Shown: in pieces, positions 20,004 through 28,456 of the stretch
How the letters are laid out: the number at the start of each line of letters is the position of its first letter
Numbering within the stretch: the first letter of the stretch is position 1
Assembly (NCBI GenBank): GCA_002434245.1
Contig: DJJR01000031.1
Location: forward strand, 98,168 to 162,167
From: Pelosinus fermentans
GTDB taxonomy: Bacteria > Bacillota > Negativicutes > DSM-13327
DNA length: 64,000 bases
Direction of reading: 5' to 3'
Notes under the pieces: generated by a model
What the model saw: the letters and a program-made list of their open reading frames with translations, nothing else
Told to the model about the DNA's origin: nothing
Database searches by the model: none
Translations under genes and position numbers: made by a program

Positions 20004-20993
20004 TTATTTTATAAAGAAAATACAGGAAAATAGGATATAAAAACCGCCTGCGTAGACTAAACGCTGGGGTGATAGTTTGTCCTGTTTTAACGTTAGTAAT
20101 AAGTAAAAAATAGAGAGCAGCGTCATACAGCCCGCCCAGATAAGATGAAAATCAAATAACCAAGGAGTAAAAAATAACCCTAAGGCAGTTGGAATGGTTG
20201 CCTGTATCATCATTGCGCCACTAATATTACCTAAGGCAAGAGTTTCTTTTCCTTGCTTTACCCATATTACCGCATTTAATATTTCAGGCAATTCCGTAGC
20301 AATTGGACTAATCAATAGAGAAACAATTAATGGGGACATATTCCAAGAGACACTAAGAGCTTCTAGATTTTTGACAAAAAGATGAGAACTGATAAAGATA
20401 AGCATTAATGAAATAAAGGTTTGGGATAATACCCAAAATACAGTAGGATCTTTCTTTTTAGGTTGAAAGGTCAATGGCTCCATAACCTCTTCTGAAAGAA
20501 CGCATTCTGCTCCCATCTCTTTGTAAAAATAAAATGCATAGGCCGCTAAAAATAAGATGCCTGCCAAGGGCTTGAGACTAAAGATGAAAAGACCCATTAA
20601 TACTTTAAAGATAAAGATGGATACAAACCATAGCTGGTCTCGACTCAATTTTTTGCTGTCGATATCAATCTCGACTCCTAAATCCCGCCTCTTGCGGAAA
20701 AAGATAATACAGAGTCCCACTACTGCATAAGAAATGGTACCAAGTACAAGAGGACCACCTAAAGCGGCTCCAATACCAATATCTTTTTGCTCAGCACTGG
20801 AGTTAAAGGCGACTGCCATAAAGGTTACAACACTTTCTGGCAAAGCGGTCCCAAAGGCTGCCAAAATAGTTCCTACGGCACATTGTGCAACGTTAAATTT
20901 TCTGCCAACCCATTCAATGGCATTGACAAACAATTCACAGCTGTAATAGATCACGATAATAGCTACTAATAATGTTACATAAAGACTCAACAT
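20004..20993 (-). CDS. Sodium/calcium exchanger-family antiporter, probably Mn2+-regulated
   Basis: The product (329 aa) is a CaCA-family membrane protein with about ten helices in two inverted halves. The two alpha-repeats contain GTALPE and ATELPE. ATG 20993 has GGAGG seven bases upstream; a longer frame starting nearer the leader is not needed. A yybP-ykoY aptamer and terminator precede it. Known knowledge: that class senses Mn2+ and turns on export genes, so cation efflux (Mn2+ or Ca2+) is the likely job. Confidence 0.87.
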   Translation of the reverse strand: MLSLYVTLLVAIIVIYYSCELFVNAIEWVGRKFNVAQCAVGTILAAFGTALPESVVTFMAVAFNSSAEQKDIGIGAALGGPLVLGTISYAVVGLCIIFFRKRRDLGVEIDIDSKKLSRDQLWFVSIFIFKVLMGLFIFSLKPLAGILFLAAYAFYFYKEMGAECVLSEEVMEPLTFQPKKKDPTVFWVLSQTFISLMLIFISSHLFVKNLEALSVSWNMSPLIVSLLISPIATELPEILNAVIWVKQGKETLALGNISGAMMIQATIPTALGLFFTPWLFDFHLIWAGCMTLLSIFYLLLTLKQDKLSPQRLVYAGGFYILFSCIFFIK

Positions 20994-21027
20994 ATAACTA
21001 CCTCCAATTTTGATATGTAAGGGCAAA

Positions 21028-21069
21028 TAAAAAAAGACTTCTGGTGCTCTTAAAAAGCACCAAAAGTCT
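21028..21069 (-). terminator. Expression-platform terminator of the Mn2+ riboswitch
   Basis: Read on the minus strand, AGACTT and GGTGCT pair with AGCACC and AAGTCT and are followed by seven T, just before the antiporter ribosome site. Confidence 0.85.
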
Positions 21070-21148
21070 CATTACGCAAATAGCGGGTACTACCAGGTTG
21101 TTACACCATTATGTTGACAGCACCTATATTAATTACTCCCCTTTGATA
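21070..21148 (-). ncRNA. yybP-ykoY manganese riboswitch aptamer
   Basis: The minus strand begins with TATCAAAGGGGAGTA, the hallmark 5' strand of the yybP-ykoY class, and later has CTGGTAGTACCCGC, fitting the second conserved loop. A promoter lies immediately upstream and a terminator and ribosome site lie immediately downstream. The downstream gene family (cation exchanger) is one of those commonly found with this RNA. Confidence 0.85.
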
Positions 21149-21154
21149 AACCTA

Positions 21155-21183
21155 AGTATAATGCTTTTTCTTATTATCGTCAA
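21155..21183 (-). promoter_or_regulatory. SigA-type promoter of the antiporter transcript
   Basis: On the minus strand TTGACG (21183-21178), 17 bases, then TATACT (21160-21155). The start site would fall at the first base of the aptamer. Confidence 0.85.
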
Positions 21184-21301
21184 GATTTGGCAGGGCTATA
21201 CAAATTAGAAAAAGTGTATCCAATAAAAACATAGCCAAGAAGCAGGAATTAGCATGAACTTCCAGAAAGTATGGTGTAACAGAATTAAGGGAGGAATGGC
21301 T

Positions 21302-21826
21302 ATGACAACAAAAGTTTTAAAAGCCCTTCAGCTAGTAGATCATGATTTTGAAGATTTAGAATTGTGGTATCCCGTCTTGCGTTTACGGGAAGCGGGGATA
21401 CAGGTGGATATTGTCGGTGAAAAAGCAAAAGAAAAATATATAGGAAAATATGGCGTTCCCATCGAATCTGAGTATAGTTTTTCGCAAGTACATGCAGAAG
21501 ATTATGATGCCTTATTGGTACCGGGAGGATGGGCTCCCGATAAATTACGACGGTTTGGCGAGGTGCTGCAATTAGTAAAAGCCTTTGACAAGTGTCAAAA
21601 GCCAATCGGACAAATTTGCCACGCGGGATGGGTACTCATTTCTGCTAACATTCTAAGGGGCAGAAAGGTTACAAGTACTCCTGGTATTCGGGATGACATG
21701 GAAAACGCAGGCGGGATTTGGCTGGATGAGGCTGTGGTGGTTGATAAGAATCTGGTTTCCAGTCGCCGTCCTCCTGACTTGCCGCAATATATGAAAGCTT
21801 TTTTAGAAGTAGTACTGGCGAAATAA
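21302..21826 (+). CDS. DJ-1/PfpI family protein (class I glutamine amidotransferase-like)
   Basis: The product (174 aa) is a PfpI-like cysteine protein with the nucleophile in QICHAGW, preceded by the typical LLVPGGWAPD strand-loop. Proteins of this group are described as glyoxalases/deglycases or stress proteases; the activity here is not decidable. ATG 21302 follows AAGGGAGG by seven bases; the in-frame ATG at 21296 is too close to that site. It is divergent from the antiporter gene. Confidence 0.88.
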   Translation: MTTKVLKALQLVDHDFEDLELWYPVLRLREAGIQVDIVGEKAKEKYIGKYGVPIESEYSFSQVHAEDYDALLVPGGWAPDKLRRFGEVLQLVKAFDKCQKPIGQICHAGWVLISANILRGRKVTSTPGIRDDMENAGGIWLDEAVVVDKNLVSSRRPPDLPQYMKAFLEVVLAK

Positions 21827-21861
21827 AAAGATTAGACTGGCAACAGGAGTGTTGTCAGTCT
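21824..21861 (-). terminator. Terminator of the outer-membrane protein gene
   Basis: An 11-base-pair stem (AGACTGGCAAC with GTTGTCAGTCT) lies between convergent genes. On the minus strand it is followed by ATCTTTTTATTT. On the plus strand it lacks a T-run. Confidence 0.75.
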
Positions 21862-21875
21862 GATCGTATACGGTC

Positions 21876-22415
21876 TTAAAATTTGTGGTTGATACCAAAG
21901 CCTACACCATCCCGCGTTGAGGAATGGTCGTGTTTATCGGATTTATATCCAAGATTAAGAGAGGTTTTACCATCCATCGCATAGTTTAATCCTGTTTGCC
22001 ATCCAGTCTCTGCACTGCTTGTTATTACAGATGCATAGCCATCTAATCTAGGAGCTAAATTTGCACTCACGCCGACACCATAGAAGAATTTATCCGAATC
22101 TCCACTATAATTTCTATCACCAGCAATCAGGCGTACATTATTGTCTAATTTGTAGTGAACATATACATCGGTAGTGTGGGAGCCGCCATAGTATGCTGAA
22201 TAACCATTTCTTTCGATCCCTGCAGTAAATTTATCTGAAAGAGCATGTTCTATATATACGCTGTCATCGTCTATGCCGTGGCCATTTTGATCCAAATTAT
22301 AATGATTATACCCAATTGTGGTTTCTCCTGGAGCAAGGTCCGTAAGCGGTGCAGCATATCCAACGCTGGCAGCCAACATAGTACCTGCCATAAGAGTGAA
22401 TATTTTCTTTTTCAT
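21876..22415 (-). CDS. Small beta-barrel outer-membrane protein
   Basis: The product (179 aa) has a Sec signal peptide, MKKKIFTLMAGTMLAASVG, cleaved near GYAAP. The mature part alternates polar and hydrophobic residues and ends in phenylalanine (INHKF), the usual C-terminal signature for outer-membrane barrels; aromatic residues are common. This is strong internal evidence for a diderm organism. The function is unknown; the size fits an 8-stranded barrel. Confidence 0.75.
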   Translation of the reverse strand: MKKKIFTLMAGTMLAASVGYAAPLTDLAPGETTIGYNHYNLDQNGHGIDDDSVYIEHALSDKFTAGIERNGYSAYYGGSHTTDVYVHYKLDNNVRLIAGDRNYSGDSDKFFYGVGVSANLAPRLDGYASVITSSAETGWQTGLNYAMDGKTSLNLGYKSDKHDHSSTRDGVGFGINHKF

Positions 22416-22610
22416 GAGTAATCCCCCTAAAAATTCATAAGTAATTTCTTCTTTATAAAAAAGACTAACATTGATTTGATATATGTAAATGATCGGCTTT
22501 GCATCGGATTATTGGGTAAAGGATGTAATATGATTTCTCAGTGAACCGATGCTGTGCCGATCAGTTGATGGATTTAGAATAACATGGAAGTATGACAAAA
22601 GTATGACAAA

Positions 22611-22644
22611 GAGAAAAAAATGACTATATAGTCATTTTATCTCT
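22611..22644 (-). terminator. Terminator after the csaA-like gene, bidirectional
   Basis: AAAATGACTAT pairs with ATAGTCATTTT in a perfect palindrome, with T-runs on either strand. It lies just beyond the minus-strand csaA-like gene. Confidence 0.75.
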
Positions 22645-22666
22645 GACAAAAAAGATCGTTAGGTTA

Positions 22667-22996
22667 CTATCCTAATTTATCTCCCTTCTTGACCGATTGC
22701 TCAGGTTGGATCAAAACGACTCCTTGCTGTGCGTATACTCCTAAGATCAGAACTTCTGATGTGAAATCAGCAATCTTTCTTGGCGGAAAATTGACCACTC
22801 CTAGGACTTGTTTGCCCATCAGTTCCTCTTTCGTATAACATTGTGTAATTTGAGCACTGGACTTTTTGGTGCCGATTTCATCACCAAAATCAACCCATAA
22901 CTGATAAGCTGGTTTTCTGGCTTTTTCAAAAATCTCTACTTGAATAATTTCCCCGACTCGAATATCTAGTTTCATAAAATCATTAATTGTAGCCAT
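22667..22996 (-). CDS. csaA: CsaA-like tRNA-binding domain protein
   Basis: The product (109 aa) is a single OB-fold tRNA-binding domain, the type also found at the C-terminus of methionyl-tRNA synthetase. FMKLDIRVGEI, GKQVLGVVNFPPRKI and SEVLILG match CsaA, which has been described as an export chaperone in Bacillus. The start ATG has AGGAG about 11 bases upstream. Length is normal. Confidence 0.92.
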   Translation of the reverse strand: MATINDFMKLDIRVGEIIQVEIFEKARKPAYQLWVDFGDEIGTKKSSAQITQCYTKEELMGKQVLGVVNFPPRKIADFTSEVLILGVYAQQGVVLIQPEQSVKKGDKLG

Positions 22997-23226
22997 TTTA
23001 TGTATTCTCCTATTTTCAATTTTGATTTTAGATGTATCTATTACCTTGTCTTCTCGAATTTACACTTAGAATCCTGCTTGATAATGACTATGGATAGTAG
23101 CAAGAATTGTTCATTATTTAAAAATAAATATGTTACAGTTAGTAAGGTATAATACAAAAATATCGAATGAAAAACGTTGTCTTGTGACACGAAAAAACGT
23201 ATAAAGTGAGCATAGGGGGATATACA

Positions 23227-24459
23227 ATGAATAGACGTGTAGTGATTACAGGAATGGGAGCCGTATCTTCGTTAGGATGTGGCGCGGATGCTCTCTGGCA
23301 GTCCATTAAACAAGGGAAATCCGGCATTAGCAGAATTGAGAGAATTGACGTCTCTGATTTACCTACGCAAGTTGGGGCTGAGATAAAGGACTTTGACCCC
23401 AATCCGTTTCTAGACAGGAAAGAAGTAAAACGGATGGACCGATTCACACAATATGCCATAGCTGTCACGCAGATGGCAGTTGAAGAAGCAAAGATTGATT
23501 TTGCTAAAGAAAACAAAAAACGGATTGGTGTTATGATTGGAACGGGAATTGGTGGTATCGAAACCATTGAAAGTCAGCACAGTTTGCTTTTAGAAAAAGG
23601 AACCGGCAGAATCAGTCCTTTTTTGGTACCGATGATGCTGCCCAATATGGCTGCGGGACTGGTTGCGATTCGATACGGCCTTAAGGGATTTGCAGAATGT
23701 ACTGTTTCAGCCTGTGCCTCTTCCACCAATGCAATTGGTGACGCTTATAAAATCATTCAAAGAAATGCTGCTGATGTGATGATTGCTGGTGGTACGGAAG
23801 CATCCATTACAAGATTAGCAATGGCTGGCTTTTGTGCTATGAAAGCAATGACTACGAATCAGGATGCTGCCACCGCATCCAGACCTTTTGATTTAGAACG
23901 TGACGGATTTGTACTGGGAGAAGGTGCAGGCATCCTGGTTGTCGAAGAACTAAATCATGCCTTAGAGCGAGGCGCAGCCATTATTGCAGAAATTGTAGGT
24001 TATGGCTGCACTAATGATGCATATCATATTACTGCACCTGCTGAAGGTGGAGAAGGGGCAGCGGAATGTATGAAGCTGGCTATTGAAGATGCAAATGTGA
24101 AGTCTCAGGATATTGGTTATATCAATGCCCATGGCACATCGACGCCGTTAGGGGATAAAAATGAAACAAGTGCTATAAAAACTGTTTTTGGAAAGCATGC
24201 ATATGAGCTTGCAGTAAGTTCAACGAAATCCATGACAGGTCATTTATTAGGAGCGGCGGGAGCTATTGAAGCCATTATTACGGCATCTGCCCTAAAAGAG
24301 GGATTTTTACCGCCAACGATTAATTACAAAACGCCCGATCAGGGATGTGATCTTGACTATGTTCCAAACGAAGGAAGAAAAGCAACTCTATCCTATGCTT
24401 TGACAAATTCTTTTGGCTTTGGCGGGCACAATGCAACACTGGTATTAAAGGCTTTTTAA
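23227..24459 (+). CDS. fabF: Beta-ketoacyl-ACP synthase II
   Basis: The product (410 aa) condenses malonyl-ACP with acyl-ACP in fatty-acid elongation. The nucleophile is in [15 protein letters not shown], and the two histidines are in [12 protein letters not shown] and [15 protein letters not shown] 23227 follows TAGGGGGA; an earlier GTG at 23206 lies upstream of that site. It stands alone rather than within a fab cluster, so it may be an accessory copy. Confidence 0.95.
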   Translation: MNRRVVITGMGAVSSLGCGADALWQSIKQGKSGISRIERIDVSDLPTQVGAEIKDFDPNPFLDRKEVKRMDRFTQYAIAVTQMAVEEAKIDFAKENKKRIGVMIGTGIGGIETIESQHSLLLEKGTGRISPFLVPMMLPNMAAGLVAIRYGLKGFAECTVSACASSTNAIGDAYKIIQRNAADVMIAGGTEASITRLAMAGFCAMKAMTTNQDAATASRPFDLERDGFVLGEGAGILVVEELNHALERGAAIIAEIVGYGCTNDAYHITAPAEGGEGAAECMKLAIEDANVKSQDIGYINAHGTSTPLGDKNETSAIKTVFGKHAYELAVSSTKSMTGHLLGAAGAIEAIITASALKEGFLPPTINYKTPDQGCDLDYVPNEGRKATLSYALTNSFGFGGHNATLVLKAF

Positions 24460-24481
24460 TGTTTGGGGGCTGGTCAAACAG

Positions 24482-25381
24482 ATGATTGATATGAAAGAGA
24501 CAGTAGCTGCATGTGTAAATTATATTGAAAATAATCTGAATGAGAAGATTACCTTAGATGATATTGTCCAGCATGCAGGGATCTCAAAATATCATTTGCA
24601 TAGAATGTTTAAATCCTTAACGGGTGAATCCTTAATGGAATATGTTCAGTCGCGAAAACTTTCAGCAAGTGTTAACGAACTTCTTCATACCAATATGAGA
24701 ATGATTGATATTGCTTTAGAGTATGGTTTTGATTATGAACAGTCTTATATCAGAGCTTTTCGTAAAAAGTTTGGGCATACCCCTTTAAAAGTACGTTTGG
24801 ATAATCTGTCACTCATTATTAAGGAAAAACTAAATATACATGATATTTTGTCCGTTAATAATTCGATTATCTACAAACCCTTTTTCGTTTATAAACCCAA
24901 AATTTACTTGGTTGGCAATCAACATAAGATTGTAAGTAAATCTGGAGACAAGACTGCCAATGCCTATGGGAATGATTTTTATTATAACTATAAACATAAA
25001 ATTGTAAATCCAGTGAATCCGCAAGTATATTTTGGCTATACCGATTGGAGCAGGAATGATGAGGGATATATTTATTATATTCCCTCTCTTCAAGTACATG
25101 ATTTATCTCATATACCGGAAGGTATGAGGGGAATTACAATACCGGCTCATAAATATGTAGCCTTTCGTTTTGTTGGTTTTTTTCATCCCAATGATATTAA
25201 TGGCAGGCAAGTGGGTCGATTACTGGTTCATATGTATTCCAAATGGATTTTTAAGTCCGGTTTTAAATTCGCCGATACCTTTCGCTTTGAATACATTGAT
25301 ACTGCCATATCTAAAGATAATTATTGTGAACTCGATATATATCAGCCCATTATGGAAAATGTTAGAAATGGGTTATCATAA
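24482..25381 (+). CDS. AraC-family regulator with GyrI-like effector domain
   Basis: The product (299 aa) has two N-terminal helix-turn-helix units (TLDDIVQHAGISKYHLHRMF and MIDIALEYGFDYEQSYIRAF, residues about 20-100). The C-terminal half, with FGYTDW, GITIPAHKYVAFRF and FRFEYIDT, fits a GyrI-like small-molecule-binding domain, as in Rob/SoxS-related multidrug sensors. It starts 22 bases after fabF. The ligand and targets are unknown. Confidence 0.88.
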   Translation: MIDMKETVAACVNYIENNLNEKITLDDIVQHAGISKYHLHRMFKSLTGESLMEYVQSRKLSASVNELLHTNMRMIDIALEYGFDYEQSYIRAFRKKFGHTPLKVRLDNLSLIIKEKLNIHDILSVNNSIIYKPFFVYKPKIYLVGNQHKIVSKSGDKTANAYGNDFYYNYKHKIVNPVNPQVYFGYTDWSRNDEGYIYYIPSLQVHDLSHIPEGMRGITIPAHKYVAFRFVGFFHPNDINGRQVGRLLVHMYSKWIFKSGFKFADTFRFEYIDTAISKDNYCELDIYQPIMENVRNGLS

Positions 25382-25386
25382 TCAAA

Positions 25387-25418
25387 ATTGAATGTGAACA
25401 AGGGCATTCAATTTTTTT
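25387..25418 (+). terminator. Terminator after the AraC-family gene
   Basis: ATTGAATG pairs with CATTCAAT, followed by seven T. Confidence 0.85.
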
Positions 25419-25465
25419 GTAGTATCGAAAGTTATAAGTTTTAAAGAGGAAAGCATCAGCTAGTT

Positions 25466-25504
25466 GTCATTTGCGAGCATAGCGAAGCAATCTCTCGCAA
25501 CGAC
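25466..25504. repeat. Palindromic intergenic repeat (GTCATTTGCGAG type)
   Basis: GTC-ATTTGCGAG ... CTCGCAA-CGAC forms an imperfect palindrome containing GCGAAGCAATCTC. This resembles the dispersed TGTCATTGCGAGCGTAGCGAAGC repeat known from many bacterial genomes. It is non-coding. Confidence 0.6.
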
Positions 25505-25589
25505 CATAAAATAAATCACAGGAGTGTCAGAAAAGACATCCGATGCTTTTTTAATGGGCTTTTTTGATAATAACAAACAGAGCAAAATA

Positions 25590-25692
25590 GAACGATTTAA
25601 CCGCAGAGACGCAGAGGACGCTGAGGAGATTTTTAACCCAATCTATCTGCTCTCTGTGTTCTCTGCGTCTCTGCGGTTCGATTATTTTTTTC
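25590..25692. repeat. Long inverted repeat of the CCGCAGAGACGCAGAGG family
   Basis: AACCGCAGAGACGCAGAG at 25599-25616 pairs perfectly with its complement at 25661-25678, and a T-run follows. Related single or diverged copies occur at 46061-46122 and 60014-60048. The frame that crosses it appears to be repeat-derived and is not annotated as a gene. Confidence 0.75.
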
Positions 25693-25859
25693 CACGCATT
25701 TTCTATACCCTTTTTAAAGGGCTTTTCTTGATAATGGCAAAAGGATGCGACAACATTTTTTAAAGAAATGAAAAATCAGAAAAATGAGTGGAAGGAAAAT
25801 ACAATTTATAGCAGAATGGAACATAAATGGTGTATAAGTGATAAAAAAGAGGATCGATC

Positions 25860-26822
25860 ATGGATATAAAGTTAAAATTGGTATATGTTTTTATGGATCT
25901 TTTACTTCCCCTCATGCTGGGGTACTTTTTTCGCCGCAGGAAATACTTGAGCGAGAAAAATTGTGATAAATTAATCGTATTTAATATTCTAATAATCTCT
26001 ACGGCTTTGTCCATTCTTAGTTTCTGGGCTTTACCTTTGAGATGGGAGTTAATGTGGCTGCCCTTTTTTGGAATCCTGCTGAGTATCATTCCTGGTACGG
26101 CGGCCTATTTTGCATCAAAACACAAGTATACGAATTGTCTGGAGAAAGGAAGCTACTTAGCGTCGGCGATTTTATCCAATTCTGGAACCCTGGGCGGGCT
26201 TTGTGCCTATATTATATTTGGAGAAGCGGCTTTTGCCTACACGCAGATCGTTGGCTTATCGCAAAATTTAGTATTGTTTTTATTTTGTTTTCCAATGGCA
26301 CAATATTATCAGCAGCAAAGCTGCTCTGCAATAGAAAAACAAAAAATTACGTTTGCCTCTATGTTCTTGAATCGGAATCAGTTACCGGTTGTAGGACTCA
26401 TCATCGGCATAATCCTCTGCGTAAGTGGTGTGCCGCGTCCGGTCTTTTTTGGTGCAGTCTTCGACCCTTTGGTACACATTGCAGCCTGGACGGCTTTGAT
26501 TCCAGCAGGATATAGTATTAACTTTTCAGGAATGAAAGAGTATTATGGCTCTACTTTTGATCTGGTACCGATAAAGCTTGTCATTACGCCGATCATCGGA
26601 TACCTATTAGCCCGGGAGGTCTTTAATGATCAAGCTTTGCTGGGTACGATTTTGATTTTAGCCAGTGTGCCTACAGGCATTAATGCCATTGTGACCGCCA
26701 GGCTGTATGGTCTGAATTTACATGTCTCTGGTGCAGCCTTTGTATTAACTACAGCAGTTTTTTTAGTGCTGGTGTATCCGATATTGTTTTTTTGGATTAC
26801 AACGAGCAGTTTGGTTCATTGA
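25860..26822 (+). CDS. AEC-family (auxin efflux carrier-like) permease
   Basis: The product (320 aa) is a membrane protein with about ten helices of the AEC/bile-acid-sodium-symporter superfamily. LASAILSNSGTLGGL and ILASVPTGINAIVTARLYG are the paired crossover regions expected in the two halves. Family members export or import organic acids such as malate; the substrate is not evident. Its start follows AAAAAAGAGGATC, a moderate ribosome site. The upstream 400 bases hold two non-coding repeats. Confidence 0.85.
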   Translation: MDIKLKLVYVFMDLLLPLMLGYFFRRRKYLSEKNCDKLIVFNILIISTALSILSFWALPLRWELMWLPFFGILLSIIPGTAAYFASKHKYTNCLEKGSYLASAILSNSGTLGGLCAYIIFGEAAFAYTQIVGLSQNLVLFLFCFPMAQYYQQQSCSAIEKQKITFASMFLNRNQLPVVGLIIGIILCVSGVPRPVFFGAVFDPLVHIAAWTALIPAGYSINFSGMKEYYGSTFDLVPIKLVITPIIGYLLAREVFNDQALLGTILILASVPTGINAIVTARLYGLNLHVSGAAFVLTTAVFLVLVYPILFFWITTSSLVH

Positions 26823-26932
26823 TCTCTCTTTAAAGATATAAACTGGAGACTTTGAATTATAAAAGACCGATTATCATTAGATAACAAAATGAACGAGAAT
26901 AATTGCAAGTGAAAGCCTTATAAATAAAAATG

Positions 26933-26976
26933 ATAACTCCTGAAAATCAGTGAAATACTGATTTTCAGGAGTTATT
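26933..26976. terminator. Bidirectional terminator between the AEC permease and the small HTH gene
   Basis: A perfect 16-base stem, AACTCCTGAAAATCAG with its complement around a 7-base loop, has short T-rich flanks on both sides. Confidence 0.8.
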
Positions 26977-26990
26977 TGTATACTACTAGC

Positions 26991-27203
26991 TTAGTCGGTA
27001 TTTTTTCTCCATTCAATCTTAAGTCCTAAAACTTCGGCAATTTCCAAGGCTTCTTTATATTTTAATGTGCCTCGCGAAAGTTTGTTGCTCAAGTTTTGAA
27101 CAGTGTCATTGCGATCAAATTTTTCATTTAGAGCTTGAACGAGATTACTCATAGTCCAGCCCGACTGTACGATAATTGCTTTAATATCTTCTTTTACTCC
27201 CAC
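26991..27203 (-). CDS. Small helix-turn-helix protein (DUF6471/XRE-like)
   Basis: The product (70 aa) looks like a single Cro/CI-like DNA-binding domain: VQSGWTMSNLVQALNEKF and TVQNLSNKLSRGTLKYKEA form the helix-turn-helix region. The start is GTG at 27203 behind AAGGAGTG with 5-base spacing. No partner domain is present. Two direct copies of ATAGTTTAAA lie upstream and could be its own operator. Confidence 0.7.
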   Translation of the reverse strand: MGVKEDIKAIIVQSGWTMSNLVQALNEKFDRNDTVQNLSNKLSRGTLKYKEALEIAEVLGLKIEWRKNTD

Positions 27204-27253
27204 GATATCACTCCTTCGGAATGATTATACCATAGGGTTTAAAGATAAGTAAA

Positions 27254-27283
27254 ATAGTTTAAAATAAAGCTTGATAGTTTAAA
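27254..27283. promoter_or_regulatory. Candidate operator: two ATAGTTTAAA repeats exactly 20 bases apart
   Basis: Copies at 27254-27263 and 27274-27283 lie on the same face of the helix (two turns apart) directly upstream of the small HTH gene. Autoregulation is inferred. Confidence 0.4.
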
Positions 27284-27683
27284 TGTATTGGCTTAATATT
27301 TAACTATAAAGTGTAAAAATTGTAAGCGAATAATGAGAAATTAATAGTGAGGAGGATATTGTAAAAAAGAAAAACCTTTTTGAAAGTGCTATGGAATCTA
27401 TGGAGATGGTTAGTCTAAACATACCGCTGGAGGTAGCTATAAGCAAGGCTTTTCCGATTCAGTACGATTTTTTATGCAGGTATTAACCTGGGAGCCAGCG
27501 AGGCGATAAGCTTTTAGGCTAACAGAGTGCAATGTTTGTCTCCTTCAAAGGGGAGACGATGAAACCTTAGTATGTCATGTGGGTCAAGTAGCGATAGGGA
27601 TTTACACTGTTCATAAATAAGGACTTGTGATAAAATAAGTTAAAAATGTAACGGAGAATAAATAGTTGGAGGGAGGGATATCT
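27284..27683. other. Unexplained 400-base intergenic region
   Basis: It holds a GAGGAGG ribosome-like site at about 27348-27355 followed by a 41-codon open stretch that would have to start on ATT or GTA (a 32-codon version from ATG 27391 lacks its own site). Next come a GTCTCC/GGGAGAC hairpin near 27537-27556 and a G-rich, well-mixed-base stretch at 27484-27600 unlike the AT-rich surroundings. I recognise no known RNA family here. Confidence 0.35.
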
Positions 27684-28022
27684 ATGGAAAAAATATTACG
27701 ACAGATACTCGAGGGACAAACGAGTTTATTTAGTGAAATAGAAAATGTTAAAAATGAGGTAGGAAAACTTAGTAGTGAAATCGGAAATGTTAAGAATGAA
27801 GTAGGAAAACTTAATCAACGATTAGACGAAATGCCAACCAAAGCTGATTTAGATAAAGTCATTACGGAACAACAAAAGGATATAATCGCTATACTGGAAC
27901 GAACAGCAACTAAGGAGTCTATAGTCGAGTTAAGTGATGACATCGAAGCCTTAAATCGGAGAATTTTTAAACAAGAAGCAAAGATCATCCGATTAGAAAG
28001 AGTAAAAGAGAAAAGAGCTTGA
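27684..28022 (+). CDS. Small coiled-coil protein of unknown function
   Basis: The product (112 aa) is highly charged and predicted to be almost wholly alpha-helical coiled coil. Two consecutive 14-residue units (EIENVKNEVGKLSS and EIGNVKNEVGKLNQ) show an internal duplication of two heptads. ATG 27684 follows GGAGGGAGGG at ideal spacing. No signal peptide or membrane segment is visible. No function is assigned. Confidence 0.7.
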   Translation: MEKILRQILEGQTSLFSEIENVKNEVGKLSSEIGNVKNEVGKLNQRLDEMPTKADLDKVITEQQKDIIAILERTATKESIVELSDDIEALNRRIFKQEAKIIRLERVKEKRA

Positions 28023-28063
28023 ATATTTTTGTATAAAAAGAAGCAAACGATTATTTCCAAAAG

Positions 28064-28111
28064 GCACTAAGGATATGCTATTTGTTGGCATATTCTTAGT
28101 GTTTATTTTTT
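28064..28111 (+). terminator. Terminator after the coiled-coil gene
   Basis: CACTAAG-ATATGC pairs with GCATAT-CTTAGTG, followed by TTTATTTTTT. Confidence 0.88.
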
Positions 28112-28310
28112 GCATTATAACTATGTATGATTCGTGTGTCCAATATCATGTGAATTCACTCCTTAAATGAGTTATTTAGCACTACCTTTACTTTCTTTGG
28201 AAAGTTGTAAAGGTAGTGTTCTTCATATATGCGGATCATGTTCGAATATAGTTGAATTATAACGAAATAAAATAGCATTGTCAAAATATTTATTTATTTT
28301 AAAAAGGGTA
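28112..28310. other. Intergenic region with a 12-bp hairpin, upstream of the sugar-acid operon
   Basis: CACTACCTTTAC at 28180-28191 pairs perfectly with GTAAAGGTAGTG at 28207-28218, making a stable hairpin with only a weak T-rich tail. A copy of ATATGCGGAT at 28227-28236 matches the motif repeated around the operon promoter. No credible open frame is present. Confidence 0.45.
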
Positions 28311-28340
28311 TTGACAATAGTTAATTGCAAATCTTATACT
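28311..28340 (+). promoter_or_regulatory. SigA-type promoter of the sugar-acid operon
   Basis: TTGACA at 28311-28316 and TATACT at 28335-28340, 18 bases apart. The likely start site lies just before the GCGGAT repeats. Confidence 0.75.
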
Positions 28341-28354
28341 GCTAATAAGCACAC

Positions 28355-28383
28355 ATGCGGATTTGATCCGTATATGCGGATTT
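28355..28383 (+). promoter_or_regulatory. Candidate operator with repeated ATGCGGAT half-sites
   Basis: ATGCGGAT-TTG-ATCCGTAT (28355-28373) is a near palindrome and is followed by another ATGCGGATTT. It overlaps the expected transcription start, a repressor-like position. Further copies lie at 28227 and, as TGATC-TGCG-GATCA, at 29606-29619. The IclR regulator of the operon is the obvious candidate ligand-responsive factor. Confidence 0.5.
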
Positions 28384-28456
28384 AATAAAATCAAATCGCA
28401 ATTTGCTTGCATGGGGATGATTCGTATGTGTACAAAAACATAAAGGATTTGATAAA

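Noticed and set aside
21155..21183. T-box leader for the minus-strand exchanger
   Set aside because: The T-box sequence is absent; the leader fits yybP-ykoY instead.
25524..25763. Open frame of 79 codons
   Set aside because: It runs through the inverted repeat at 25590-25692, and both halves are translations of the repeat arms; it has no good ribosome site.
27484..27620. Possible group II intron or cobalamin riboswitch remnant
   Set aside because: No GUGYG start, domain V signature or B12-box (GCCACTG) could be found.
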